Shown here one piece after another: positions 32,625 through 41,380 of a DNA stretch of 64,000 nt (position 1 is its first letter; each line of letters opens with the position of its first letter). The stretch comes from Flavobacterium sp. UBA7663. Its GTDB lineage: Bacteria > Bacteroidota > Bacteroidia > Flavobacteriales > Flavobacteriaceae. Under the pieces are notes generated by a model. The model was not told where the DNA came from. It worked only from the letters and a program-made list of their open reading frames with translations, and did not search any database. A program made the position numbers and the translations under genes. The stretch lies in contig NZ_DLHR01000020.1 of the NCBI RefSeq assembly GCF_002483315.1, positions 202,996-266,995 of the forward strand, in the 5' to 3' direction.

Positions 32625-34722
32625 AAGATGTTGTTTTTAAGGTTGCTAATAATTCTTCATCGCATTTAGGACAATATTCGTGTTCGCCATTCAAATAACC
32701 ATGTTTAGGACAAACGCTAAAAACAGGAGTCACCGTGATGTAAGGCAATTTGAAATTGGTAATTACTTTTTTAACAAAATTGCGACACGCTTCTACCGAA
32801 CTCAATTTTTCATTCATATACAAGTGTAAGACCGTTCCGCCAGTGTACTGACATTGTAAATTGTCTTGTAATAATAAAGCTTCAAACGGATCTTCGGTGT
32901 AATCTACAGGGAGTTGCGAACTATTTGTATAGTAAATATTTTCGCCTTCTCCCGCTTGAATAATATCGTAATAGCGTTTTTTATCTTCTTTGGCAAAACG
33001 ATATGTAGTGCCTTCTGCTGGAGTCGCTTCTAAGTTGTATAAATTACCTGTTTCTTCTTGATAGGCTCTCATTTTGGTTCGGATTTGTTCTAAAATTTCG
33101 GTTGCGAATACCATTCCGTAATCGGAAACAATGTCTTCTTTTCCATCGGTGAAGTTTTGAATCATTTCATTAATACCGTTTACGCCAATTGTGGAGAAGT
33201 GATTTCTGAAATGTGGCAAATAACGTTTAGTATATGGAAACAATCCTCTGTCATACATTTCCTGAATAAAAACACGTTTTTTCTCTAATGTAGCTTTCGA
33301 AATTTCTAACAAACGATCTAAATCGGAATATAATTTGGCTTTATTGCCTTTGTTCAAATAACCTAATCTTGCCATGTTGATTGTCACGACACCAATACTT
33401 CCCGTCATTTCAGCACTCCCGAATAAACCGTTACCTCTTTTTAATAATTCACGTAAATCGAGTTGTAAACGACAGCACATGCTTCTTACGGCATTCGGTT
33501 TATAGGCATTTGGATTTTCAACTTTATTTCCGTTTTCATCATAGGTATATTGACTTCCGATAAAATTCTGGAAATAAGACGAACCGATTTTAGCTGTATT
33601 TTCGAAAAGAATATCTGTGTTTTCTCCGTACCAATCAAATTCTTCGGTAATATTAACCGTTGGAATAGGGAAGGTGAAGGGTTGTCCATGCGCATCGCCT
33701 TCAGTCATAACGGTATAATACGCTTTATTGATGAGATTCATTTCTTTTTGAAAATGTTCGTAACGCATTTCAATTACATCTGAAACGCCTCTTTCTTGTG
33801 CTCTTTGTATAAAGTCATCATTGTTAATTCCCTTGAATAGATGTTGTTCGTTTCGTGTTGGAATTTGCTCTTTTAAATCGTCTGGAACTACCCAATCCAA
33901 AGTAATATTCGTAAACGGCGATTGTCCCCATCGTGCTGGAACATTCAAATTGTAAACGAAACTTCGAATCGCTTTTAAAACATCTTCATACGCTAAATTA
34001 TCTTTGAAAACATAAGGAGCCAAATAGGTATCAAAAGAACTAAAAGCCTGAGCACCTGCCCATTCGCTTTGTAAAATTCCTAAAAAATTGGCCATTTGCC
34101 CTAATGCTTCTCTGAAATGATTAGGTGGTCTGCTTTCCACTCTTCCACGAACACCGTTAAAACCTTCATTTAATAAAACACGTAAACTCCAACCCGCACA
34201 ATAACCGGTTAAGCAATCTAAGTCGTGAATGTGAATATCGCCATTTCGATGTGCGTAGCCTTCTTCTTTAGAATAGACTTTGTCTAACCAATAATTTGCA
34301 ATTATCTTTCCTGCGACATTATTCACTAAACCTGCGTTGGAATACGAAGTATTAGCGTTGGCATTGATGCGCCAATCGGTTTGGTTAGTGTATTCTTCTA
34401 TGGTTTGGGTACTGTCAACATAAGTGGTGTCATCATTCAAGCCTAATACGTGTTCGCGTTGAAGTTTTCGAGTATGACGGAACAACATAAAAGAACGCAT
34501 TACTTCATAATGTCCATATTCGTAAAGTGTTTTTTCAATTTTATCTTGAATGTCTTCTACTGCCCAAGTGTCTTGATGAGACAACAATTGGAACACCGTT
34601 TCAATAACTTTTAGGTTTAAAGTTTCGCTTACACTGGCAAAAGCTTTTGTAATGGCTTCTTCTATTTTGAAAGGTTCAAAGGGTAAATACGTGCCATTTC
34701 GTTTGATTACAAATTTGTCCAT
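32605..34722 (-). CDS. nrdD: NrdD, anaerobic ribonucleoside-triphosphate reductase large chain lacking the glycyl-radical tail
   Basis: 705 residues from the ATG at 34722 (MDKFVIKRNGTYLPFEP, an ATP-cone start). The ATP-cone is followed by the ten-stranded barrel with catalytic-region motifs (HIHDLDCLTGYCAGWSL; VYNLNVPARWGQSPFTN; GVNGINEMIQNF). The C-terminal zinc site CPKHGYLNGEHEYCPKCDEE is present, but the chain ends sixteen residues later without the RVxGY radical site, which is in the next frame. It makes dNTPs without oxygen, fitting the anaerobic cluster. Confidence 0.93.
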   Translation of the reverse strand: MDKFVIKRNGTYLPFEPFKIEEAITKAFASVSETLNLKVIETVFQLLSHQDTWAVEDIQDKIEKTLYEYGHYEVMRSFMLFRHTRKLQREHVLGLNDDTTYVDSTQTIEEYTNQTDWRINANANTSYSNAGLVNNVAGKIIANYWLDKVYSKEEGYAHRNGDIHIHDLDCLTGYCAGWSLRVLLNEGFNGVRGRVESRPPNHFREALGQMANFLGILQSEWAGAQAFSSFDTYLAPYVFKDNLAYEDVLKAIRSFVYNLNVPARWGQSPFTNITLDWVVPDDLKEQIPTRNEQHLFKGINNDDFIQRAQERGVSDVIEMRYEHFQKEMNLINKAYYTVMTEGDAHGQPFTFPIPTVNITEEFDWYGENTDILFENTAKIGSSYFQNFIGSQYTYDENGNKVENPNAYKPNAVRSMCCRLQLDLRELLKRGNGLFGSAEMTGSIGVVTINMARLGYLNKGNKAKLYSDLDRLLEISKATLEKKRVFIQEMYDRGLFPYTKRYLPHFRNHFSTIGVNGINEMIQNFTDGKEDIVSDYGMVFATEILEQIRTKMRAYQEETGNLYNLEATPAEGTTYRFAKEDKKRYYDIIQAGEGENIYYTNSSQLPVDYTEDPFEALLLQDNLQCQYTGGTVLHLYMNEKLSSVEACRNFVKKVITNFKLPYITVTPVFSVCPKHGYLNGEHEYCPKCDEELLATLKTTSYANKND

Positions 34723-34749
34723 ATTGCAGAATTTTATTGTGGTATGGAG

Positions 34750-34782
34750 CAAATTTAGATATTAAAAAGACTTTTTAGTCTT
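34750..34782 (-). promoter_or_regulatory. Probable nrdD promoter with a 6-4-6 inverted repeat
   Basis: A perfect TAnnTTTG -7 element on the minus strand (TAAATTTG, ending at 34750) and, upstream, AAGACT-TTTT-AGTCTT (34767-34782, centre 24.5 bp from the -7 end), overlapping where a -33 element would be. The dyad sequence and spacing differ from the Fnr-type boxes, so another regulator or a repressor is likely. Confidence 0.5.
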
Positions 34783-35014
34783 GTTTGAATAAATAGTAAT
34801 CAACAATTTAATTGTAATTATTGTTAATAAGTTATTTTGCAAATAATTATTTTTAATCAACTCATAATTGTAATCGAATATATTTTGCTATTTAAAAAAA
34901 AGATGAAGTAAATTGATTTTATAAATGATCAAAATATAGACAGTTTAGTTATTGGTTGTCTGTTGATTTGGCTCAATAATTAATTTTTGAAAATATTTAT
35001 TTTTATTAATATGG
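34753..35014. other. Non-coding region upstream of nrdD and of the first 106-bp repeat
   Basis: AT-rich spacer between divergent units. Apart from the nrdD promoter elements at its left end I see only weak AT palindromes (for example around 34804-34816). No reading frame or strong hairpin was found. Confidence 0.6.
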
Positions 35015-35120
35015 TTTACGGTTTTCCGTAAAATTTATTGAAACCCATTATTTACTTTAGCTCCCAAAGGTACCCCCGTAAAAATACCTGGTTTGAAAAT
35101 CAGGTATTTTTACGGGTTGT
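35015..35120 (+). repeat. 106-bp repeat copy 1: dyad operator, -7 element and 16-bp hairpin
   Basis: 104 of 106 positions match copy 2 at 58079-58184. In order it holds the dyad TTTACGGTTTTCCGTAAA (35015-35032), a -7-like TACTTTAG (35053-35060, ending 36.5 bp from the dyad centre), and a perfect hairpin with 16-bp arms (35075-35090 and 35101-35116, arm CCCGTAAAAATACCTG) around a 10-nt loop. If the promoter is real, transcription starts near 35066 and the hairpin lies at the extreme 5' end of the transcript that continues into the large NTPase gene. Confidence 0.9.
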
Positions 35121-35140
35121 ATGGGTGTTTTATTTTAGTT

Positions 35141-38100
35141 ATGTTTGGAGAATTAACAATTGTAAAGACAAATAAAGTGATTAAAGTTAAAATTAAAAAC
35201 CATATTTTTTCTTGGGATAAAATAAAATTGAGTAAAGATGGAAAAAGTGAATCTCCTATATCTTCACTTGCGCCAAAAATTTTAACTAAAAAAGAAGATT
35301 TAGATAAGGTTCAACCTTATTTAGACAAGCTTAATGAAACTATAGATTCAAAAGGGATTAATAACATTGCTTTAACGGGTGAATATGGTTCCGGAAAAAG
35401 TACAATTCTAGCTACATTTAAAAAATTAAACCCACAATATGAGTTCTTAAATATTTCTTTAGCATCATTTAATAAGAAAAAAACGGATGATACATTAACA
35501 GCAGTAGAATTAAAGTTGCAAAAAGAAGAATTAGAAAGATTATTAGAGGTTAGTATTTTACAACAAATATTTTATCATGTTAAACCAGATGAAATTCCTG
35601 AATCTCGTTTTAAAAGAATTATCAATATTCCTGATTGGAAGATATGGTGTATTTCAATCGGTTTTATTCTGTGGGTTTCAAGTTCAGTTTTATTATTAAA
35701 ATACGATTATTTAGATAAAATTAATCCGAATAGCTGGGATAGCAAGGATAGTTTCGATTTTTTTGCACTATTAATATTTACAATAGCATTTAGTGGATTA
35801 GGTTTATTTTCAAAGTTGATTATCAAATTATTCAGTAACTCAAAAATTAATAAAGTAAACATTAAGGGAGAATTAGAGTTAGGAGATAATGCAAATAAAT
35901 CCGTATTTAATGAACATTTAGAAGAAATATTGTACTTCTTTGAACGAACAAAATATAATGTTATAATAATAGAAGATTTAGATAGATTTGATAGTACTGA
36001 TATCTTTACAAAACTTAGAGAAATAAATATTCTTTTAAATAATTCAAAACTCATAAACAGAGAAATTAATTTTGTTTATGCGGTTGGAGACGATTTATTT
36101 GATGATAAAAAAGAGAGAGTAAAATTCTTTGAATACATTATACCTGTTATTCCTTTTATTAATTCTTCTAATGCAGATGATCAACTAAAAACATTAATTA
36201 GAAACTCTGGTTTAGATGAAAGTATTTTTACTAAAGAATTTATTTCTGATGTAACGATTTTTATCGATGATATAGATATGCGATTGTTAACAAATATCTT
36301 TCATGAATTTGTAATTTATAGAAAAGCATTAAAACCTGAGTTTATTAAGAAAAATGATGAGTTATTTGCAATGATAACTTATAAAAACATAGATCCTAAA
36401 GATTTTAATAAGCTTAATAAGAGAGAGGGCAATTTATACGAATTAGTTAATAATAAAAAAGAATATGTTAAAGAATTTATTGAAAAGATAGATGTTGAAA
36501 TATTGCTTAAAAATTCTTTAATAACCGAAATTGAAAAACACACAATATCTGATATTGAAGAATTAAGAGGTATTTATGTTAATAAAGTTTTGGCTAAGCT
36601 TCCATCTGAAGCAGTGATTAATAAGGATGTATTAATTGAACTTATAAGTGAAGAGGGGTTTAAAGCTATAATTAATGGTAATTTAGATTATGAACAATTT
36701 TCTTTTCACCGTTCTTATAATATGTATGTTAAATCTAATAATAACTTTTCTTTTAATTTTAATAAAATCGAAAATGAAGTTAATCCTAATTATTCATATT
36801 TAAAAAGATCTGAATTAATAAGATTTAAAAATAATAATAAGATCAATTTATTAAAGAGCGAAATTGAAGAATTGCAATCAAATAAATCTGAAATTGAAAA
36901 TTGGGAATTAAAAAGAGTATTTTGTGAAATTGATATTGATCAATTCTTAAACGACTTTTCAAATAATGGTTTGTTAAGGAATTTTATTTTAAATGGCTAC
37001 ATCAATGAAAATTATAATGATTACATTTCATTATTTCATGAAGTATCTATAACAAAGGAAGATTATAATTTTGAGAGAAATATTAAAGGAGGATATTCAA
37101 CAGATTTTAATTATAGATTAAGCGATAAAATTGAAAATTTAGTAGAAAGAATTAATAAAATCTATTTTGAAAGAGAAGTAATATTAAATTTTGATTTATT
37201 AGATTACCTTGGAAATAACTATAATAAACATGCCGAACAATATGATTCCACTATTCGATTATTAAGTAATGAAAAAGAAAAATCAATACAGTTTATAGAT
37301 GAATATATTAAAAATGAAGAGAGACCTCTTTCTGTTTTTATTACTAAATTATCTAATAATTGGATAAGGTTTTGGGAATATTGTTATTCTAACTACAGTT
37401 ATGAAAAACAATTAATCTATTTAAGATTAATAATTGATTATTGTACAGTTGATTCAATATTAGCTAATCAAAATAAAGAAAAAATAAAAGAAGCATTTGA
37501 AACTAACATTGACTTTATCAAAATAATTCTAAAAGGAGATGGTAAGGATTATGATATAACCTTAAAAAATAAGCTTCAAGACTTGATTACTAAGTTAGAT
37601 GTTAAATTTGATAGCTTAGAGTTTAATAATGATAATTTATATAAATTGAATGAATTCATTTATCAAAATGGACATTATAAAATAAATAGTAAAAACATTA
37701 TTCTAATTCTTAAATCATTTGGACAAAATATAAATTTTGATGATTTTGAAACATCAAATTATTATGAGATTATGAGTTCAAATTGTCAACCTTTAATTGA
37801 CTATATTAATTCAGAAATTAATCTATATGTCAATGAGGTATATTTAAAGTTAGAGGATAATGTTAAAGAAAACGAAGAAGCATTAATTGATCTGTTAAAT
37901 GATGAAAAATTAGATATTGAACTAAAAACAAAAATCATTGAAAAAGTAGAAACAAAAATTTCAGTGATGCAAAAAATAGACGATTCAGATATTTATACTC
38001 TATTATTAGTAAATAATAAAATAGTTCCCAGATGGGATAATTTATTATATGAGTATAATAATAGATATATCGAAAATGAGGAAACTGATAATGAAGAAAA

Positions 38101-38923
38101 TTTGGATCAAGAAATTTCTGATTCAATAATTGAATTTATAAATGAAATTGAGAATGCTAAAGAATTATCAATGGAAAGGATTCCAAAAGAAGTTAACAGT
38201 GTTAACATCTATGGAAAATTTTGGAGAAAACTCATTCAAGTTAATGAAATTAATGATGAGAATTATAGTTTGATTACAAAATCAAGTCCTTGGTGGTATG
38301 ATAGTCTCGAATTTGAAAATTTATCTGAAAACAAGATTAAATCGCTAATAGATAATAATTGTATTAATCCCACAGATAAAAGTTTTAATGTATTAAAAGA
38401 AAATTTCAAAGGATTAAATATTTATTTACTCGAGTCTAGGAAAAAAGAATATTTTAAAATTTTAGATCAACTAACTTTTGATAGTTATGATGTTGAATCG
38501 ATTTTAAAATCAAAAATTATTACAAACTCAGAAAAACTAATAATATTAGGGAGATGTTCAGAGGGAATTATAATCCAAAATAATAATATATTAAAACAAT
38601 TAAGTTTATTAATTTCAAATGATAATTCGTTTGTTGTAAATGATACAATTTTGAATTCAATTCTTAACAATAGTTTAGTTTCCGTTAACGAGCGTATCTT
38701 GATTTTTAATAAAAATTATCAAAAATATAGTCTCTCATTTATTGAATCATTTCTATTGAGTCTTGGGGGTAATTACAGTCAAATTACAAACAAAAAAATT
38801 AAAGCAAAAATTGAAAAGAATACTTTAAATTATAATTTATTAAGCATCTTACAGAAAAAAGGTTATATATCTTCTTTCTCAGATTTTGTTGTTTATTATA
38901 GAATAAATCATAAAAAGAATTAA
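35141..38923 (+). CDS. Very large KAP/YobI-like P-loop NTPase, candidate defence protein
   Basis: 1260 residues from the ATG at 35141; an earlier TTG at 35093 would start inside the hairpin loop and is rejected. Walker A GEYGSGKST (80-88) and Walker B VIIIEDLDRFD (274-284) are separated by two membrane helices (about 167-187 and 208-235), the arrangement typical of KAP NTPases and of YobI-like proteins. The remaining 900 residues are helical, Asn/Lys/Glu-rich repeats without recognisable domains. KAP proteins include PifA, which excludes phage T7. Location behind a repeat and very high AT content suggest acquisition by transfer. Defence function is inference. Confidence 0.8.
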   Translation: MFGELTIVKTNKVIKVKIKNHIFSWDKIKLSKDGKSESPISSLAPKILTKKEDLDKVQPYLDKLNETIDSKGINNIALTGEYGSGKSTILATFKKLNPQYEFLNISLASFNKKKTDDTLTAVELKLQKEELERLLEVSILQQIFYHVKPDEIPESRFKRIINIPDWKIWCISIGFILWVSSSVLLLKYDYLDKINPNSWDSKDSFDFFALLIFTIAFSGLGLFSKLIIKLFSNSKINKVNIKGELELGDNANKSVFNEHLEEILYFFERTKYNVIIIEDLDRFDSTDIFTKLREINILLNNSKLINREINFVYAVGDDLFDDKKERVKFFEYIIPVIPFINSSNADDQLKTLIRNSGLDESIFTKEFISDVTIFIDDIDMRLLTNIFHEFVIYRKALKPEFIKKNDELFAMITYKNIDPKDFNKLNKREGNLYELVNNKKEYVKEFIEKIDVEILLKNSLITEIEKHTISDIEELRGIYVNKVLAKLPSEAVINKDVLIELISEEGFKAIINGNLDYEQFSFHRSYNMYVKSNNNFSFNFNKIENEVNPNYSYLKRSELIRFKNNNKINLLKSEIEELQSNKSEIENWELKRVFCEIDIDQFLNDFSNNGLLRNFILNGYINENYNDYISLFHEVSITKEDYNFERNIKGGYSTDFNYRLSDKIENLVERINKIYFEREVILNFDLLDYLGNNYNKHAEQYDSTIRLLSNEKEKSIQFIDEYIKNEERPLSVFITKLSNNWIRFWEYCYSNYSYEKQLIYLRLIIDYCTVDSILANQNKEKIKEAFETNIDFIKIILKGDGKDYDITLKNKLQDLITKLDVKFDSLEFNNDNLYKLNEFIYQNGHYKINSKNIILILKSFGQNINFDDFETSNYYEIMSSNCQPLIDYINSEINLYVNEVYLKLEDNVKENEEALIDLLNDEKLDIELKTKIIEKVETKISVMQKIDDSDIYTLLLVNNKIVPRWDNLLYEYNNRYIENEETDNEENLDQEISDSIIEFINEIENAKELSMERIPKEVNSVNIYGKFWRKLIQVNEINDENYSLITKSSPWWYDSLEFENLSENKIKSLIDNNCINPTDKSFNVLKENFKGLNIYLLESRKKEYFKILDQLTFDSYDVESILKSKIITNSEKLIILGRCSEGIIIQNNNILKQLSLLISNDNSFVVNDTILNSILNNSLVSVNERILIFNKNYQKYSLSFIESFLLSLGGNYSQITNKKIKAKIEKNTLNYNLLSILQKKGYISSFSDFVVYYRINHKKN

Positions 38924-39315
38924 ATTTTCATTACGATACTAAATTATGATTTATCCATACTATAAATACTGATTGCATGAAATCAATTTTTTCATCAACA
39001 TTTGGCTTGTAGTATTGATTAAAAACTTCAAGATATTGAATTTACAATGACATTGATATAACAAAATCTTATAATTAAACGGTAACAAAAACGGCAACTA
39101 AAATAAAAAACCCTGTAAATTCAATACTTTACAGGGTTTTTTGTGGAGCAAAGCGGAGGTGCTTCGAACTTTTTTAAAGATGATTTGAAGTTATTGTTCC
39201 AAAATTTAGTTTTATGATAAATCATATCGTAATAAAAAGAGAAACTTAAATCCAGAAAAAAAAATTTCAACTAACTATCAAATATGATTATATTTATGTT
39301 CAATAATTTAAAGCC
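38924..39315 (+). other. Non-coding region after the NTPase gene
   Basis: Holds a strong terminator (39105-39142). Just before it lies a short Asn/Gly-coding tail (AACGGTAACAAAAACGGCAAC then TAA, 39079-39102), and just after it a sequence (39143-39170) faintly like the 3' end of a tRNA gene read backwards. I could not establish a gene in it; it may be the scar of a lost mobile element. Confidence 0.5.
39105..39142 (+). terminator. Intrinsic terminator
   Basis: Arms AAAACCCTGTAAA (39107-39119) and TTTACAGGGTTTT (39128-39140), 8-nt loop, flanked by A-run and T-run. Confidence 0.85.
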
Positions 39316-39897
39316 TTGATTAAACTTCTCAAAAATAATATTACAGCACACATATCACTTTCCGAAAATGAAGTGGAAGCATTTTGTAATTTATTCGAGC
39401 AAATGTTAATACCTAAAAAGAGTTTTTTATTAAAAGAAGGTGAAGTCTGTAAGTTTGAAGGTTTTGTTACTAAAGGTCTTTTTCGAGTTTTTCATATTGA
39501 TAAAAATGGTAATGAGCAAATACTCTATTTTGCTATGGAAAATTGGTGGATCACTGATATTGATAGTTTCACAAATGAAAAACCATCACAACTTTTTATT
39601 GAAGCTCTGGAAGATAGTGAGGTGTTCGTAATTTCCAAAACAGATAAAGAATTTGCTTACACCAATCTACCAAAAATTGAAAAATTATTCAGAGTAATGA
39701 CTCAAAAAACACATGTAGCGCTTCAACGAAGAATGATAAATAATCTGAGTAAAACAGCGGAAGATAGATATTTAGAATTTGCACAAAGATATCCACAATT
39801 AATACAACGTCTTTCTAATATACAAGTAGCTGCTTATTTAGGAATAACTAATGTTTTTTTAAGTAATATTCGAAAGAAAATTGCTTTAAAAAAATAA
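39316..39897 (+). CDS. Crp/Fnr-family transcriptional regulator
   Basis: 193 residues from a TTG at 39316; no in-frame ATG exists upstream before a stop. Cyclic-nucleotide-binding-like domain (KSFLLKEGEVCKFEGFVTKGLFRVF, about 33-57) and C-terminal HTH region (IQVAAYLGITNVFLSNIRKKI). No Fnr cysteine set. The upstream ATGTTCAATAATTTAAAG (39295-39312) is one base out of frame and could be the original start of the gene, which would imply a one-base deletion. It probably controls the downstream MBL gene through the palindrome at 39916. Confidence 0.82.
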   Translation: MIKLLKNNITAHISLSENEVEAFCNLFEQMLIPKKSFLLKEGEVCKFEGFVTKGLFRVFHIDKNGNEQILYFAMENWWITDIDSFTNEKPSQLFIEALEDSEVFVISKTDKEFAYTNLPKIEKLFRVMTQKTHVALQRRMINNLSKTAEDRYLEFAQRYPQLIQRLSNIQVAAYLGITNVFLSNIRKKIALKK

Positions 39898-39915
39898 AAA
39901 ATTACATTTTGATTT

Positions 39916-39961
39916 ATTAAACTAGTTTAATGTTTTGAGATAGCATTAGGTTTCATCTTTG
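39916..39961 (+). promoter_or_regulatory. Perfect 16-bp palindrome and -7 element upstream of the MBL-fold gene
   Basis: ATTAAACTAGTTTAAT (39916-39931) is a perfect palindrome centred at 39923.5. The -7-like CATCTTTG ends at 39961, 37.5 bp away, the class II activator position. The Crp-like protein encoded just upstream is the obvious candidate ligand. Confidence 0.6.
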
Positions 39962-39987
39962 TAATATTAATTTAAATATTAAAGAAC

Positions 39988-40878
39988 ATGAAACAAAGTA
40001 TCACAAAACTAGTATTAACAATTTTAATTTTATTCAATATGGAATCACAAGCACAAAGTTTCAAGACTATTGAAGCTAACAATTTAAAAATTCAAGTTTA
40101 TAACGCTTCAGAAAATAGTTTTGGAGTAGCATCGGTAATCGTATCTGGAAAAACAGATGCGATTTTAATTGATGCACAATTTACTTTGGCTGATGCCGAA
40201 AAAGTAGCACAGGAAATTAAAACAAGTGGGAAAAAATTAACCACTATTTATGTATCTCACGGTGATCCTGATTTTTATTTCGGATTGGAAGTTTTTAAAA
40301 AATATTTTCCTGAAGTTATCGCTTTTTCCTCTCCTGCAACAGTAGAACATATCAAGGCTACAGCTCAAAAGAAATTAGAAGTCTGGGGAGAAAGATTAGG
40401 TAAAAATATTACATCAAACGTAATTTTACCCCAAGTTTTAAAAGGAAACACTATTGAATTGGAAGGTCATAAATTAGAAATTATTGGTTTAGAAGAGTTT
40501 CCAACAAAGACTTTTGTTTGGATTCCTTCAATTAGAACAGTAGTTGGTGGAATAAATGTTTTTGGTACAACATTTAACCTTTGGATGGCAGATGCGCAAA
40601 CGCCAGAAGCTCGAAAAAGTTGGGTTTCTGTTTTAGATACAATTACAGCATTGAATCCTGAAATTGTAATTCCAGCCCACGCAAATACTAATTCTCCATT
40701 CGATATTTCGGCTGTAAAGCATACAAAAACGTATATTCAATTTTACGAAGAAGCCTTGAAAATAAGCAAAAAATCAGAAGATTTAATAAAAGCTATTAAA
40801 GTAAAATATCCAACATTAACTTTTGAAATTGCATTACAAATTGGAGCAAAAGTAACTACAGGTGAAATGAAATGGTAA
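39988..40878 (+). CDS. Exported metallo-beta-lactamase-fold protein with degenerate metal motif
   Basis: 296 residues with a signal peptide (about 1-22, ending SQAQS). The MBL fold is evident from DAILIDAQFTLADAEKV, IYVSHGDPDFYFG and EIVIPAHANTN. The usual HxHxDH is replaced by HGDPDF, so metal site 1 is incomplete and hydrolase activity should not be assumed; this variant is known from a subgroup of exported MBL proteins of unclear function. It overlaps the next gene by seven bases. Confidence 0.8.
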   Translation: MKQSITKLVLTILILFNMESQAQSFKTIEANNLKIQVYNASENSFGVASVIVSGKTDAILIDAQFTLADAEKVAQEIKTSGKKLTTIYVSHGDPDFYFGLEVFKKYFPEVIAFSSPATVEHIKATAQKKLEVWGERLGKNITSNVILPQVLKGNTIELEGHKLEIIGLEEFPTKTFVWIPSIRTVVGGINVFGTTFNLWMADAQTPEARKSWVSVLDTITALNPEIVIPAHANTNSPFDISAVKHTKTYIQFYEEALKISKKSEDLIKAIKVKYPTLTFEIALQIGAKVTTGEMKW

Positions 40879-41333
40879 AATCAATTATTTACAACTTGAT
40901 AATGTTTTTTGTGTTGTCAAGTTGTTCAATCAATAATAGTGAAATGACAAATCTTGAAATTATAAAGAGTACTTACGAAGGTAAAACTTCGGAAGAAAAT
41001 GGTAAAAACTTAGCAAAATATGTTGCTGATGATATTAGTTGGACTGAAGCTAAAGGTTTTCCTTATGCAGGAACTTATATAGGATTAGACAATGTAATCA
41101 AAAATGTTTTTAGTAGATTGGGCAGTGAATGGATAGATTATAAATTTACTCCAGAGGATTATGTGGCAAGTGATAACAAAGTTGTTGCATACGGAACTTA
41201 TTTAGGAACCTACAAGCTTACAGGTAAAGTATTTTCAGCAAGAGTAGCTCACCTCTGGAAATTGAGAGATGGAAAAATTATAAGCTTTGAACAGTTTGTG
41301 GATAGTCAAACTGTTAATAATGCGATTAAATAA
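40872..41333 (+). CDS. NTF2/SnoaL-like lipoprotein
   Basis: A 153-residue lipoprotein (LSSC, Cys17) followed by a SnoaL/NTF2-like alpha-beta cone (LAKYVADDISWTEAKGFPYAGTYIG, GKVFSARVAHLWKLRDGKIISFEQFVD). The family binds small hydrophobic ligands or acts as isomerase; no specific role is evident. It overlaps the MBL gene, so the two exported proteins are translated together. Confidence 0.82.
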   Translation: MVKSIIYNLIMFFVLSSCSINNSEMTNLEIIKSTYEGKTSEENGKNLAKYVADDISWTEAKGFPYAGTYIGLDNVIKNVFSRLGSEWIDYKFTPEDYVASDNKVVAYGTYLGTYKLTGKVFSARVAHLWKLRDGKIISFEQFVDSQTVNNAIK

Positions 41334-41380
41334 AATCATTTTTTATACCTTGCATTGTTTTTAATAAAATTAGTAAACTA

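Noticed and set aside
35093..35140. TTG start of the NTPase gene at 35093
   Set aside because: It lies within the loop of the conserved hairpin, a repeat-derived sequence; the ATG at 35141 is preferred.
39143..39170. A tRNA or tmRNA 3' end
   Set aside because: The T-arm-like part does not pair properly and no remaining tRNA body is present.
39284..39300. Fnr-type dyad before the Crp-like gene at 39316
   Set aside because: ATGAT is followed by no matching ATCAT at the right distance.
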